A stretch of DNA of 64,000 nt, from the NCBI GenBank assembly GCA_026126025.1, contig JAHCJZ010000007.1:124001-188000 (forward strand), in the 5' to 3' direction. The position numbers and the translations under genes are program-made. This DNA comes from Bauldia sp. Its GTDB lineage: Bacteria; Pseudomonadota; Alphaproteobacteria; Rhizobiales; Kaistiaceae. The first letter of the stretch is position 1; each line of letters opens with the position of its first letter. Positions 46,930 to 55,410 of this stretch are shown here, piece by piece. The notes beneath the pieces were generated by a model. It was not told the origin of the DNA, made no database searches, and was given only the letters and a program-made list of their open reading frames with translations.

Positions 46930-47553
46930 ATGCTGTCCCACGCCGCAATCTGGGCCGCGATCGACCGCCTTGCGGCGCGGCATGGGCTGACGGCGTCGGG
47001 CCTTGCGCGGCGCGCCGGGCTCGACCCGACCACCTTCAACCGGTCGAAGCGGGTCGCGGCGGACGGCCGTCCGCGCTGGCCGTCGACCGAGAGCATCGCG
47101 AAGATCCTCGACGTCACGGGCGAGGAGATGGCGCGCTTCATTGAGGCCGCCGCGCCGCCCGCGCTCCGCCGGGTCGTGCCGCGCATCGGCTTCGCCGAGG
47201 CGGGCAGCGGCGGCTATTTCGACGACAGCGGCTTCCCGGCCGGCGAGGGCTGGGAGGAGGTCGAGTTCCCCGGCTCGCGCGACGGCAACGCCTACGCCCT
47301 CACCGTGTCCGGAGATTCGATGCTGCCGCTCTACCGCCCCGGCGATACCATCGTGGTGTCGCCGGCCGCGCGCTGCGCCGTCGGCGACCGCGTGGTGGCG
47401 AAGACCCGGAGCGGCGAGGTCATGGTGAAGGTGTTGAAACGGAGGACGGCGAAGCTGGTGGAGCTTCAATCGCTCAACCCGGCGCATCCCGACCGCGTGC
47501 TCCCCGCGGGCGAGGTCGAGTGGATCGCGCGGATCGTCTGGGCGAGCCAGTGA
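46930..47553 (+). CDS. XRE-type repressor with S24 (LexA-like) C-terminal domain
   Basis: 207 residues. The HTH lies at about 5-55 (AAIWAAIDRLAARHGLTASG then RRAGLDPTTFNRSKRV). The S24 peptidase-like domain starts about 115 with the nucleophile Ser in TVSGDSMLPLYRPGDTIVV and the catalytic Lys in VMVKVLKRRTAK. No clear Ala-Gly cleavage bond is seen in the linker. This protein type is chromosomal in Hyphomicrobiales. Its start codon is only 16 bp from the mobile-element end, so its native promoter has probably been displaced. The next gene overlaps by one base (TGATG). Confidence 0.88.
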   Translation: MLSHAAIWAAIDRLAARHGLTASGLARRAGLDPTTFNRSKRVAADGRPRWPSTESIAKILDVTGEEMARFIEAAAPPALRRVVPRIGFAEAGSGGYFDDSGFPAGEGWEEVEFPGSRDGNAYALTVSGDSMLPLYRPGDTIVVSPAARCAVGDRVVAKTRSGEVMVKVLKRRTAKLVELQSLNPAHPDRVLPAGEVEWIARIVWASQ

Positions 47554-48134
47554 TGACGACCCGTTCGCCCGCCCTTCGCCGCTACCGCTTCGAGGGCCAT
47601 GCCATCGTCTCGGCCGACGACCGCATCGCCGATTCCGGCGGCGGCAAGCCGGACCGGCTCAACAACCCCGCCGACTGGGCGCGCTTCCAGGCCGCGCTCG
47701 CCGAAGCGGCGCTCATCCTCATCGGCCGGAAGTCGCACGAGGCCGATCCGCCCACCACCCGCCAGCGCAACCGGCTGATCGTGTCGTCCTCCGCCGCGGG
47801 CGGCCTCGAGCAGCGCGCCGACGGCTGGTGGTGGAACCCGGGCGCAGCCTCGCTCGAGGATGCCCTCGCCGCCGCCGCGCCGGCCGGCGGCCTCGTCGCC
47901 ATCCCCGGCGGGCAGCGTGTCTTCGACGACTTCCTCGGCGTCGGCTATGACGCCTTCCACCTCGCGCGGAACCCCAACGTCACGCTGCCCGGCGGCGTCG
48001 GCGTGTTCTCAGCCTGCGAACGCGGGGTGAGCGCCGAGGACGTCCTCTCCGGCGCGGGACTGCTTCCCGCCGAATACGAGGTGCTCGACCCCGCCGCCAA
48101 CGTCACCGTGACGGTCTGGCGGCCGGCGCTTTAG
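47553..48134 (+). CDS. Dihydrofolate-reductase-like (RibD C-terminal fold) protein
   Basis: 193 residues from the ATG at 47553, which overlaps the upstream stop. The sequence resembles DHFR/RibD_C-type folds: HAIVSADDRIADSGGGKPDR, then EAALILIGRKSHEADPPTTR and NRLIVSSSAAGGLEQR. The NADPH-loop-like PAGGLVAIPGGQRVFDDFLG follows, then DAFHLARNPNVTLPGGVGVF. True DHFR active-site residues cannot be confirmed, so function as a folate reductase is not claimed. It is translationally coupled to the S24 repressor. Confidence 0.7.
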   Translation: MTTRSPALRRYRFEGHAIVSADDRIADSGGGKPDRLNNPADWARFQAALAEAALILIGRKSHEADPPTTRQRNRLIVSSSAAGGLEQRADGWWWNPGAASLEDALAAAAPAGGLVAIPGGQRVFDDFLGVGYDAFHLARNPNVTLPGGVGVFSACERGVSAEDVLSGAGLLPAEYEVLDPAANVTVTVWRPAL

Positions 48135-48159
48135 CCCGGCAACAGCGTCTTCTCCCTTT

Positions 48160-48237
48160 CGTCATTCCGGCGACGGCCGGAATCCAGGGCCACGGGCATC
48201 GTGCCTGCGGCTTCTGGCCCCTCGCCGGGGTGACGGG
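48160..48237. repeat. Palindromic repeat between the DHFR-like and lipoprotein genes
   Basis: TTCGTCATTCCGGCGACGGC (from 48159) continuing to CGGAATCCAG, inverted with GGCCCCTCGCCGGGGTGACG ending about 48235. It is the same family as 17421-17506, with partial degeneracy of the right arm. It lies between two convergent genes where it can serve as a bidirectional transcript end. Confidence 0.85.
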
Positions 48238-48260
48238 GGAGGTCCGACCAAATCCTCAGG

Positions 48261-48863
48261 CTAGTTCATCGGCCGGGGGAGGCACTCGCCGGTTTCCTCG
48301 AATTCGAGGAAGACGTTGCAGTTCCAGAGGACATTCTCGCGGCCGTCGGCCGAGCGGCCCATTGCGAAGACCTGGTAGCGGATCTGGATCTCGCGGACCG
48401 GGAGTTCGCGGGGCATGTCGGCCGCGTTGTACCAGACGCCGACGCGGCAGCCTTCTGGCGCGGTGCAATGGGGGCGGGCGATGGCTTCGAGCTCGCGCGG
48501 ATCGTCGATCGCCGCCTCGTTGACCAGCATGGCGGTGTAGCTCGATGACAGCTGGCGCACCTCGACGACCGGCTCCAGCTCGGGCTCGATGCCCAGCTCG
48601 TCCGCGATCGGCGAGGCGAGGCGGGGGCGGGGCGGCGGCGTGTCCGCCGCCGCAACGTCCTCGTCCGCGGGTTCTTGCGGCGGCGGGGATTCTTGGATGA
48701 AGGGCTGGTCCACCGCGGCGGGCCGGACGGGGGCCGGCTCCTCGGCCGGGGTCGCCTCGTTGGCGGCGGGCTCTTCGGGCGTGTCGTCGCCGCAGGCGAC
48801 AAGGGCTAACGCCAGAAGCGCCATGACCGACGCGACCGGCAACAGACGTGAACGCATGCGCAT
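48261..48863 (-). CDS. Predicted lipoprotein of unknown function
   Basis: 200 residues from the ATG at 48863. The signal peptide ends in a lipobox: MALLALALVAC, cysteine near position 25. A disordered Pro/Glu/Ala-rich region follows (about 27-90, DEDVAAADTPPPRPR). A C-terminal domain with four cysteines includes ARPHCTAPEGCRVGVWYNAA and LWNCNVFLEFEETGECLPRP. The Asp after Cys (CGD) could favour inner-membrane retention by the +2 rule. It is convergent with the DHFR-like gene and divergent in function from polA. No family was recognised. Confidence 0.75.
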   Translation of the reverse strand: MRMRSRLLPVASVMALLALALVACGDDTPEEPAANEATPAEEPAPVRPAAVDQPFIQESPPPQEPADEDVAAADTPPPRPRLASPIADELGIEPELEPVVEVRQLSSSYTAMLVNEAAIDDPRELEAIARPHCTAPEGCRVGVWYNAADMPRELPVREIQIRYQVFAMGRSADGRENVLWNCNVFLEFEETGECLPRPMN

Positions 48864-48971
48864 CGTTGCCTCGGTGCCGAGGCTCCTCCCGGTTTTCCGT
48901 ACCCTAGCCCGGCTTATGGGCGCGGCCAATGGCGGCGAAAAGCTGACTCTTCGAGCCATGTCTTCCCGCCA

Positions 48972-51900
48972 TTAGTGCGCGGCCTCCCAGTCGCGGGCGG
49001 CGCGGGCATCGACCTGGAGCGGGACGGCGAGGCGGACGGCCGGCTCCGGCGCCTGCTCCATCACCCGGGCGACCACCGGCAGCGTCGCCATCGCCTCGTC
49101 GGCATCGGTCTCGAACACAAGTTCGTCATGCACCTGGAGGAGCATCCGCGCGCCAAGCCCGGCCTCGGCGAGCGCCGGCCCCATCCGCGCCATCGCCCGC
49201 CGGATGATGTCGGCGGCGGAGCCCTGGATCGTCGCGTTGATCGCGGCGCGCTCGTTGAACGCCCGCTCCGCCGGGTTGCGCGAGGTGATTGCCGGGTAGT
49301 GGCACTTCCGCCCGAACACGGTGTGCACGAAGCCGTTCTCGCGGCAGAAGGCCTTGGTCGATTCCATGTAGTCGCGGATGCCGGGGAAGCGGAGGAAGTA
49401 GCGGTCGATATAGTCCTTGGCCTCACCGCGCGGGATCGACAGCTGGTTGGCGAGGCCGAAGGCCGAGATGCCGTAGATGATGCCGAAATTGATCGCCTTG
49501 GCGCGGCGGCGCACCAGCGGGTCCATCCCCGCGACCGGGACGCCGAACATCTCCGACGCCGTCATCGCATGGATGTCGATGCCGTCGGCGAAGGCCTGGC
49601 GAAGCTGCGGGATGTCGGCCATGTGCGCCAGCACGCGAAGCTCGATCTGGCTGTAGTCGGCCGATATCAGCGTCATCCCGGGCGCTGCGACGAACGCCGT
49701 CCTGATCTTCCGCCCGAGCTCGGTGCGCACTGGGATGTTCTGGAGGTTGGGGTCGGACGAGGAGAGCCGCCCGGTCGGCGTCGCGGCGAGCGCGTAGGTG
49801 GTGTGGACCCGCGACGCGTCGTCGAGATAATCCGGGAGCGCGTCGGTATAGGTCGATTTCAGCTTCGACACCTGGCGCCAGTCGAGGATGCGCCGCGGTA
49901 GCTCGTGGCCCTGGCCGGCGAGCTCCTCCAGGATGTCGGCGTCGGTCGACCACGCGCCGGTCTTGGTCTTCTTGCCGCCGGGGAGCTGCATCTTGCCGAA
50001 CAGGATGTCGCCAAGCTGCTTCGGCGAGCCGATGTTGAACGGCCCGCCCGCGAGCTCGGCGATCCCGTCTTCGAGGCGCGCCATGGTCTGCGCGAAATCG
50101 TGCGACAGCCGCGACAGGATCTGGCGGTCGACCGTGATCCCGGCGCGCTCCATGTCGGCGAGGATCGGCACCAGCGGCCGCTCCAGCGTCTCGTAGACCG
50201 TCATCACGCGCTCGGCGACGAGGCGCGGACGGAGGATCGCGGCGAGCCGCAGCGCGGCGTCCGCCGCTTCGGCGGCGTAGGGTGCCGCCCGGCTCGGCGC
50301 GAGGCGCTCATAGGGGATCGCATTACGGCCGCTGCCGAGCGCCGCCTTCATGTCGCCGGGCGTATGCTCTAGCCAGCGCTCGGTGAGGCCGAGCAGCGTC
50401 ACGTCGCGCCGCCCGGCTTCCAGCGCGTAGGCCATCAGCATCACGTCGTCGACCGGCGCGAGGGCGATGCCGCGGCGGGCGAGCTGCAGCGCCGCCTGCT
50501 TGAGGTCGTGCCCGACCTTGAGGATCGAGCGGCCTTCCAGCACCGGCTTGAGCCGCGCCAGCGCCGCCGCACCGTCGAGCTGGTCGCCGGCAAGTCCGCC
50601 GCCGAGGAGGTCGGCGTCGCCGCCGTCGAGATGCCGGAACGGGAGATAGGCGGATCGCCCCGGCGCCAGCGCGAGGCCGATCCCGCAGATCTCCGCACGC
50701 ATCGGCAGGCCGCTCCCCGCCATCACCGCAAGGCCGATCCGGCCGGTCGCGGTGGCTTCGGCGACGATCGCGTCAAGCCGCTTGAGGTCGGTGACGATCT
50801 CGGCCTTCGCCGGGTCGAACGGGATGGCGCGCATTGCCGCCGCTGCGGCCTCGACGCCGTCGGCCGGCGCGAACGTGACCGGCGGCGCCTCTGTCCGCGC
50901 CGCCTCGGGCTCGGGCCGGCTGAAGAGGTCGCCCGCCCGCCCAGCGCCCGCCCTGGGGCTCCGTTCGCGGCGCGCGGCGTCGGCTGGCGGCGGCGCGTTC
51001 GCCCGGCGACCGGCGACCGGTTGCGGCTGTAGCCGGTGACCATGGAGCCGACCTGGCCGCGCGCCTCCGACGTGCCGCGGCCCTTGGCGCGGAGCGCCGG
51101 GTCGGGCTCGACCGATTCCGCGTCGATGCCGCTCGCCTCGGCGACGCGCTTGGTGAGGGTGTTGAGCTCCATCGCCCGGGTGAAGGCGAGGAGCCGGCGC
51201 GCGTCGAGCGGCCCGAGCCGCGCCGCGTCGAGCGGCTGGTCCACCGCCACCGCAATGTCGAGCGACACCAGCTGCCGCGACACCCGGGCCTGCTCGGCAT
51301 TGGCGGCGAGCGTCTCGCGCCGCTTCGGCTGCTTGATCTCGTCGAGCCGCGCCAGCAGCTGCTCCAGATCGCCGAACTCGGTGATGAGCTGCGCGGCGGT
51401 CTTCACCCCGATCCCCGGCACGCCGGGCACGTTGTCGGACGGGTCGCCGACCAGCGCCTGGACCTCGACCACCTTCTCCGGCGGCACGCCGAAATAGTCG
51501 ATCACCTCGGGGATGCCGATCTTGCGCTCCGGCCGGTAGCCCGGCCGGCCGCGCGCGCCGGACTCGAAGTCGTAGAACTGGATGCGGTCGGTGACGAGCT
51601 GCATCAGGTCCTTGTCGGCGGAGATGATGAGCGCGTCGGCGCCGGCCCGCGCCGCCTCGACCGCATAGGTCGCGATGACGTCGTCGGCCTCGTAGCCGGC
51701 CTGCTCGACCGGCTCCAGCCCGAAGGCGCGCACCGCCGCGCGCATCAGCGGGAATTGCGGCACGAGGTCGTCGGGCGCCGCCTTCCGCGTCGCCTTGTAC
51801 TCAGCGTAGATCGCGTTGCGGAACGTCTCCTCCGCCTTGTCGAAGACGATGGCGAGATGGGTCGGCGTGATGTCGACCGCGCCGTCGAGGAGGAACTGGT

Positions 51901-52102
51901 AGATCTTGGTGCAGAAGAGCCGCAGCGCCCCGGTCGGCAGCCCGTCCGAGCGGTAATTGTACTTCGCGTCCTGGTTCATGGACTGGAAGTAGGCGCGGTA
52001 GACGAAGGACGAGCCGTCGACCAGGAAGACATGATCGCCCGGCCCGAGCGTCCGGGCAGGTGCGGTCGCCGTGGCCGCGGTGTCGGCAGGTGGGAAAGCC
52101 AT
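48972..52102 (-). pseudogene. polA: DNA polymerase I, interrupted by a -1 frameshift
   Basis: The first frame starts at 52102 (MAFPPADTAATATAPARTLG) and encodes the 5'-nuclease domain (FLVDGSSFVYRAYFQSM, GDPSDNVPGVPGIGVKTAAQ). It runs into a linker at about 51000. The second frame continues from there to 48972 with the pseudo-exonuclease and polymerase domains: SADYSQIELRVLAHMAD (motif A), RRRAKAINFGIIYGISAFGL (motif B) and LQVHDELVFETD (motif C). A single base missing between about 51043 and 50996 joins them, near a repeated GGTCGCC. The first acidic exonuclease residues (DTET) are absent, so proofreading looks lost. Either two separate proteins, a broken gene or an assembly error is possible. 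Confidence 0.85.
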
Positions 52103-52290
52103 CGCAGCTATATGCCCGCCCGCCGCCGCGATTTCAAAGCGCGCTGAAAACCCCTCCCCGACCTCAGGACGAGGACGGAATCAGATGTGGGCGGCCCCTG
52201 CACGGACAAGGCGTTGCCGGTGGGCGTGCGCGGTGTCAGGCTGGGCGGCGTTCCGACGCCAGGCGCGCCGGACCTCGCAAGGAGACGGTG

Positions 52291-52686
52291 ATGGACGAAT
52301 TCATCAAGCTCGCGACCGACAAGCTCGGGATCGATTCCTCGACGGCGACCGGCGCCGTCGGGGCGCTGCTCGGCCTCATCAAGAAAGAGGGCGATCCCGG
52401 CGCTGTCGGCGACCTCTTCAGCAAGCTTCCCGGCGCCTCGGCGCTGGCCGGCGCGCCGGCCGAGGGCGGCGGAGGCGGCCTTGTCGGCAAGATCGGCGGC
52501 ATGCTGGGCGGGCTGGTCGGCGGCGGGGGCGGCGAGGGGATCGCCGGGCTCGCGGCCTCCGGCCTGTCGCCGGACAAGGTGCCCGGCTTCGTGTCGACCT
52601 TCATCGACTGGATCAAGCAGAAGGTGGGGCCGGACATCGTCGACAGGATCGTATCGTCGATCCCGGCGCTGAAGGCGATCGTCTGA
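52291..52686 (+). CDS. DUF2780-like protein
   Basis: 131 residues from the ATG at 52291 with AAGGAGA 6 bases upstream. The DUF2780/VcgC-like pattern is seen in DEFIKLATDKLGIDSSTATG, a central glycine-rich stretch (GGGGGLVGKIGGMLGGLVGG) and a C-terminal VPGFVSTFIDWIKQKVGPDI. There is no signal peptide. The function is unknown in all bacteria. It is divergent from polA with about 190 bp in between (52103-52290), where I see no motif. Confidence 0.8.
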   Translation: MDEFIKLATDKLGIDSSTATGAVGALLGLIKKEGDPGAVGDLFSKLPGASALAGAPAEGGGGGLVGKIGGMLGGLVGGGGGEGIAGLAASGLSPDKVPGFVSTFIDWIKQKVGPDIVDRIVSSIPALKAIV

Positions 52687-52809
52687 TCGCGGACGCTATC
52701 CTCGGCAGCCGTCCGGCTGAACCCGGACCTCGTGCGGTGGCCCGATGGAACGAGATCGGGCTCTCTCTGCTCGCGCCGGCCGAACGACGCGTAAGGTGAG
52801 ATACCGGCT

Positions 52810-52905
52810 TCGAGCCGGAACGTCTCAGTTGGCCCGGAACAAGCTGCCTTGTTGCCGGGCTTCCAGTCCGCAATACTCGTCCCGTTGCGGACTGTTGCTT
52901 TTCCA
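52810..52905 (+). other. Three consecutive hairpins before the decarboxylase-LuxR gene
   Basis: First ACCGGCTTCGAGCCGGA-type, near 52802-52820. Second CCCGGAACAAG with CTTGTTGCCGGG (about 52833-52860). Third a perfect 10-bp stem CAGTCCGCAA (52864-52873) with TTGCGGACTG (52885-52894), followed by TTGCTTTTCC. The third is terminator-like. All lie within 100 bp upstream of the proposed ATG at 52912, suggesting leader regulation or termination from the DUF2780 gene. The remaining intergenic sequence has no gene. Confidence 0.55.
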
Positions 52906-52911
52906 TGAGGG

Positions 52912-54276
52912 ATGGAAGGGGTGGGTGAGGAGGAACCGCTTGCGAGCGCGCGGGCGAACGATCCCTTCCGTCGCCGCGATCCTGCGCCGGCGGCCCATCC
53001 CGGCCGCATTGAAGGCGTTGAGCCTGAGGCCGAAATACCGCCACCTCCCTACAGCCTCACTGGCGTGGACATGGTCTTCATCGGCGTACGGCATCGGCCC
53101 GAGGTCGTCCGCGCCATCCTGCCGCCAGAGCTGACGCCGTTGCCCGAGCTGACCGGCACCGTCAGCGTCTTCCGCGTGGCCCGCGGCTGGGGCATCGCTC
53201 CCTACTCGGCCTGCTTCATGACGATCGAGGTCGAGAATTACCCTTCGCCCGATGGTTCGCCGGCATACTACATGGCGACCGGCCACTTTTCCGATCGCGG
53301 CGGCATCGTCATGCGCCGCGACTACAACACCAATTTCCTCGACGGCGGATCGCGCCAGTTCATCGACGGCGACCTCGTGCGCGGCATCGGTGGGCCGCAT
53401 GGCGTCGACGCGCTTTCGATCGCGATCCGGCTGACCGGCGACCCCCCGGTGACGTTCTCCGGCATCCACAACTACATCGGCCGCAACCGCAACGGCGGAC
53501 TCAATTTGTATTCGGTCGCCTACACCGGCCCGTTTCACACCGCGGAGCCGGTGTCGATCGATATCGCCGAAACGGCGAGCGACCGCATGAAGACGCTGCG
53601 GCCAGCCGAGCTGCTTTGGGGACTTCAAGTCCCGGATCTCTCTCTGACCTACAGCCCGCCCCGCCTCATCACCGAGACGGCGGAGATTGCCAGCGACGGC
53701 GTCAGGGTGACGCTGCTCGACATTTTTTCGCGGCTTCGCCAGCCCGCCATGGTGCTCGGGCGCGACGGCGCGGTGGTGTTCATGAACCCGCAGGCGGAAA
53801 CGCTCGCCGCCGAAGCCCGGCTCGTGGAACGCAGCCGGCTCAATCTTGCCCGCCGCGACGACCGGGCCGCGTTGGTCCGTCTCGTGGAGCAGGCGATCGA
53901 CCGTGGCACCGGCGCCTTCGACCTCGATCCGATCGCCATCGAGCGGCTGGAGGGGCGGCCGCTGATCGTCCAGGCGATGCCGGTGGATCGGGCCGTCGCC
54001 GGCGCGGACGCTGCCCTGGTCCTGTTCTCCGACCCGGCGAGCGGCGCTGGCGGCAATCCGACGCGCGCGCTCCAGTTGCTCGGCCTCACCCCGGCCGAGG
54101 CGCGGATCGCCGCCCTGGTCGGCTCCGGGCTCTCGCCCAAGGAAGCCGCGGCGCAGCTCGGCAATTCGGAAGGCACGGTGCGCACGACGCTCACGCAGAT
54201 CTATCAGAAGCTCGACATCGGCCGGCAGTCGGAGCTCGCCAAGATCGTGGCGCGGCTCGAGACCATCGGCGCCTGA
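52912..54276 (+). CDS. Acetoacetate-decarboxylase-like domain fused to a LuxR-type regulator
   Basis: 454 residues. Residues about 45-255 resemble the ADC family fold: GVDMVFIGVRHRPEVVRAIL then LPELTGTVSVFRVARGWGIA and GGIVMRRDYNTNFLDGGSRQ. A PAS-like or linker region follows at about 265-370 (LGRDGAVVFMNPQAETLAAE). The C-terminal LuxR/GerE HTH lies at about 385-450 (LGLTPAEARIAALVGSGLSP, GNSEGTVRTTLTQIYQKLDI). There is no signal or membrane segment. The ADC domain may bind a metabolite and control DNA binding. The start at 52912 has a weak ribosome binding site; the true start may lie within the following 50 codons. Confidence 0.65.
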   Translation: MEGVGEEEPLASARANDPFRRRDPAPAAHPGRIEGVEPEAEIPPPPYSLTGVDMVFIGVRHRPEVVRAILPPELTPLPELTGTVSVFRVARGWGIAPYSACFMTIEVENYPSPDGSPAYYMATGHFSDRGGIVMRRDYNTNFLDGGSRQFIDGDLVRGIGGPHGVDALSIAIRLTGDPPVTFSGIHNYIGRNRNGGLNLYSVAYTGPFHTAEPVSIDIAETASDRMKTLRPAELLWGLQVPDLSLTYSPPRLITETAEIASDGVRVTLLDIFSRLRQPAMVLGRDGAVVFMNPQAETLAAEARLVERSRLNLARRDDRAALVRLVEQAIDRGTGAFDLDPIAIERLEGRPLIVQAMPVDRAVAGADAALVLFSDPASGAGGNPTRALQLLGLTPAEARIAALVGSGLSPKEAAAQLGNSEGTVRTTLTQIYQKLDIGRQSELAKIVARLETIGA

Positions 54277-54318
54277 ACCGGCAGGCGGAGGCCCGGCGAC
54301 CGGACCTCCGCCAATTCG

Positions 54319-54825
54319 CTACGGCAGGATGTAGTTGACCTCCCACCGCGCCCAGGTCGGCTGGCCGTCACCGAGGATCGGTCCGAACGCCGCCTCGAAG
54401 ACCGCCGTTCCCGTGAGGCCTTCCCATCGGCCGGTCCCGCTCAGATAGACGCCCGTTCCGGCGCAGCCGGCGGCGGTGCCCTCGCAGGCCCAGGTCAGAT
54501 GGATCTGGCTGCCCGCTCCATCCATGATGATGCAGTGGCCGCTCGCCTTGCTGGTGTTCGCCGCAAGGTCGATCTCGTTGGTGGCGGGGCAGGTGACGAA
54601 GGCGCGATGGATGAGGCCCTCGCCCGCATCGTCGAAGAAGGCGCCGCTGAACGCGCCCGCCCACCAGATGTGGGTCTCGGACGACAGCGTATGGACCTGC
54701 CCAACCGCCAGCGCTCCGAACTGGCCGCTGAAGGTGCCCTCCTCGGCGCTCGCCGCCGATCCAATCAGCAACGCCAGGCAAAAGGATGCCGCTGCGCCGA
54801 TGCGGCGCACGGAACGACCCGACAT
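54319..54825 (-). CDS. Secreted protein of unknown function
   Basis: 168 residues with a Sec signal peptide (IGAAASFCLALLIGSAASAE, cut near ASA-E) and a beta-rich mature part: TFSGQFGALAVGQVHTLSSE, SKASGHCIIMDGAGSQIHLT, then WACEGTAAGCAGTGVYLSGT and WEGLTGTAVFEAAF. Four cysteines could form disulfides. The repeating G-x-F/W-x-G strands suggest a small beta-barrel; I do not recognise a family. It faces the decarboxylase-LuxR gene convergently, with about 40 bp in between. Confidence 0.7.
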   Translation of the reverse strand: MSGRSVRRIGAAASFCLALLIGSAASAEEGTFSGQFGALAVGQVHTLSSETHIWWAGAFSGAFFDDAGEGLIHRAFVTCPATNEIDLAANTSKASGHCIIMDGAGSQIHLTWACEGTAAGCAGTGVYLSGTGRWEGLTGTAVFEAAFGPILGDGQPTWARWEVNYILP

Positions 54826-54982
54826 GATATCCCCCTATCAATGATACGCCGGTTCCCGGCGCCGCGGCGCACCAAGTCTGTCCTGGCCGAAGACAATAAG
54901 GTTCCCGGCCCGGCGAAAAGACTTCGCGGGTGACGTTGAATGCGATGCGCTGTAGATGGAATAGGCTTGGCGGTGGACACGT

Positions 54983-55004
54983 TCACCTAGCAATTGCTAG
55001 GTGA
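54983..55004. promoter_or_regulatory. 22-bp perfect palindrome, possible operator
   Basis: TCACCTAGCAATTGCTAGGT continuing to a final GA reads identically on both strands (54983-55004). It has no loop, so it is an operator-like dyad rather than a terminator. It lies in the divergent promoter region between the secreted protein at 54825 and the MFS exporter at 55411. No TetR or MarR gene is next to it, so the cognate regulator is unknown. Confidence 0.55.
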
Positions 55005-55092
55005 GCGACGATTTTCTATTGGCGTCCCATCGTCACGCCGGCGAAGGTCGGCGACAGCCGTCGATTATATCTCTGAAGTAACAGCCGAAATT

Positions 55093-55291
55093 CCACCCTC
55101 CCCTGGAGGGGGAGGGTCGGCGCGCAGCGCCGGGGTGGGGTGCGCGGCGGTTCGGCATACCCAGACGGTGAGGCATTGCGCGCCTCCGGTTACCGATTCC
55201 CCGCAGCAACAACGGACTGGGCACGTTGACGGGCCGTCACCCCACCCCGCCGCGCTGGCGCGCGGCGACCCTCCCCCTCCAGGGGAGGGTG
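55093..55291. repeat. Long inverted repeat upstream of the MFS gene
   Basis: Left arm CACCCTCCCCTGGAGGGGGA (from 55094) to CGCCGGGGTGGGG (55140). Right arm is the inverse, CCCCACCCCGCCGCGCTGGC (from 55240) to CCTCCAGGGGAGGGTGG (55291). The spacer is about 100 bp. A cousin lies at 59652-59770. The 99-bp centre contains no gene. Confidence 0.85.
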
Positions 55292-55410
55292 GTTATGCGA
55301 TTGATCTGGCACGTAAAATCCGCACGATCGATGGTCCCGGGCCCGCCCGCTGGCGGTCGTCACAAAGAAGCGCGATAAGCCGGCCCTCTGACGCGCTGCA
55401 GGAGAGTGAC

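Larger units (their letters stand above)
54826..55410. other. 585-bp intergenic region with palindrome and long inverted repeats
   Basis: No gene is seen. It contains a 22-bp perfect palindrome (54983-55004) and a long inverted repeat (55093-55140 with 55240-55291). A degenerate copy of the CACGCCGGCGAAGG repeat lies near 55032. Composition at 54900-55010 is less GC-rich than usual. It separates the secreted-protein gene (minus) from the MFS gene (plus), so it holds both promoters. Confidence 0.7.
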
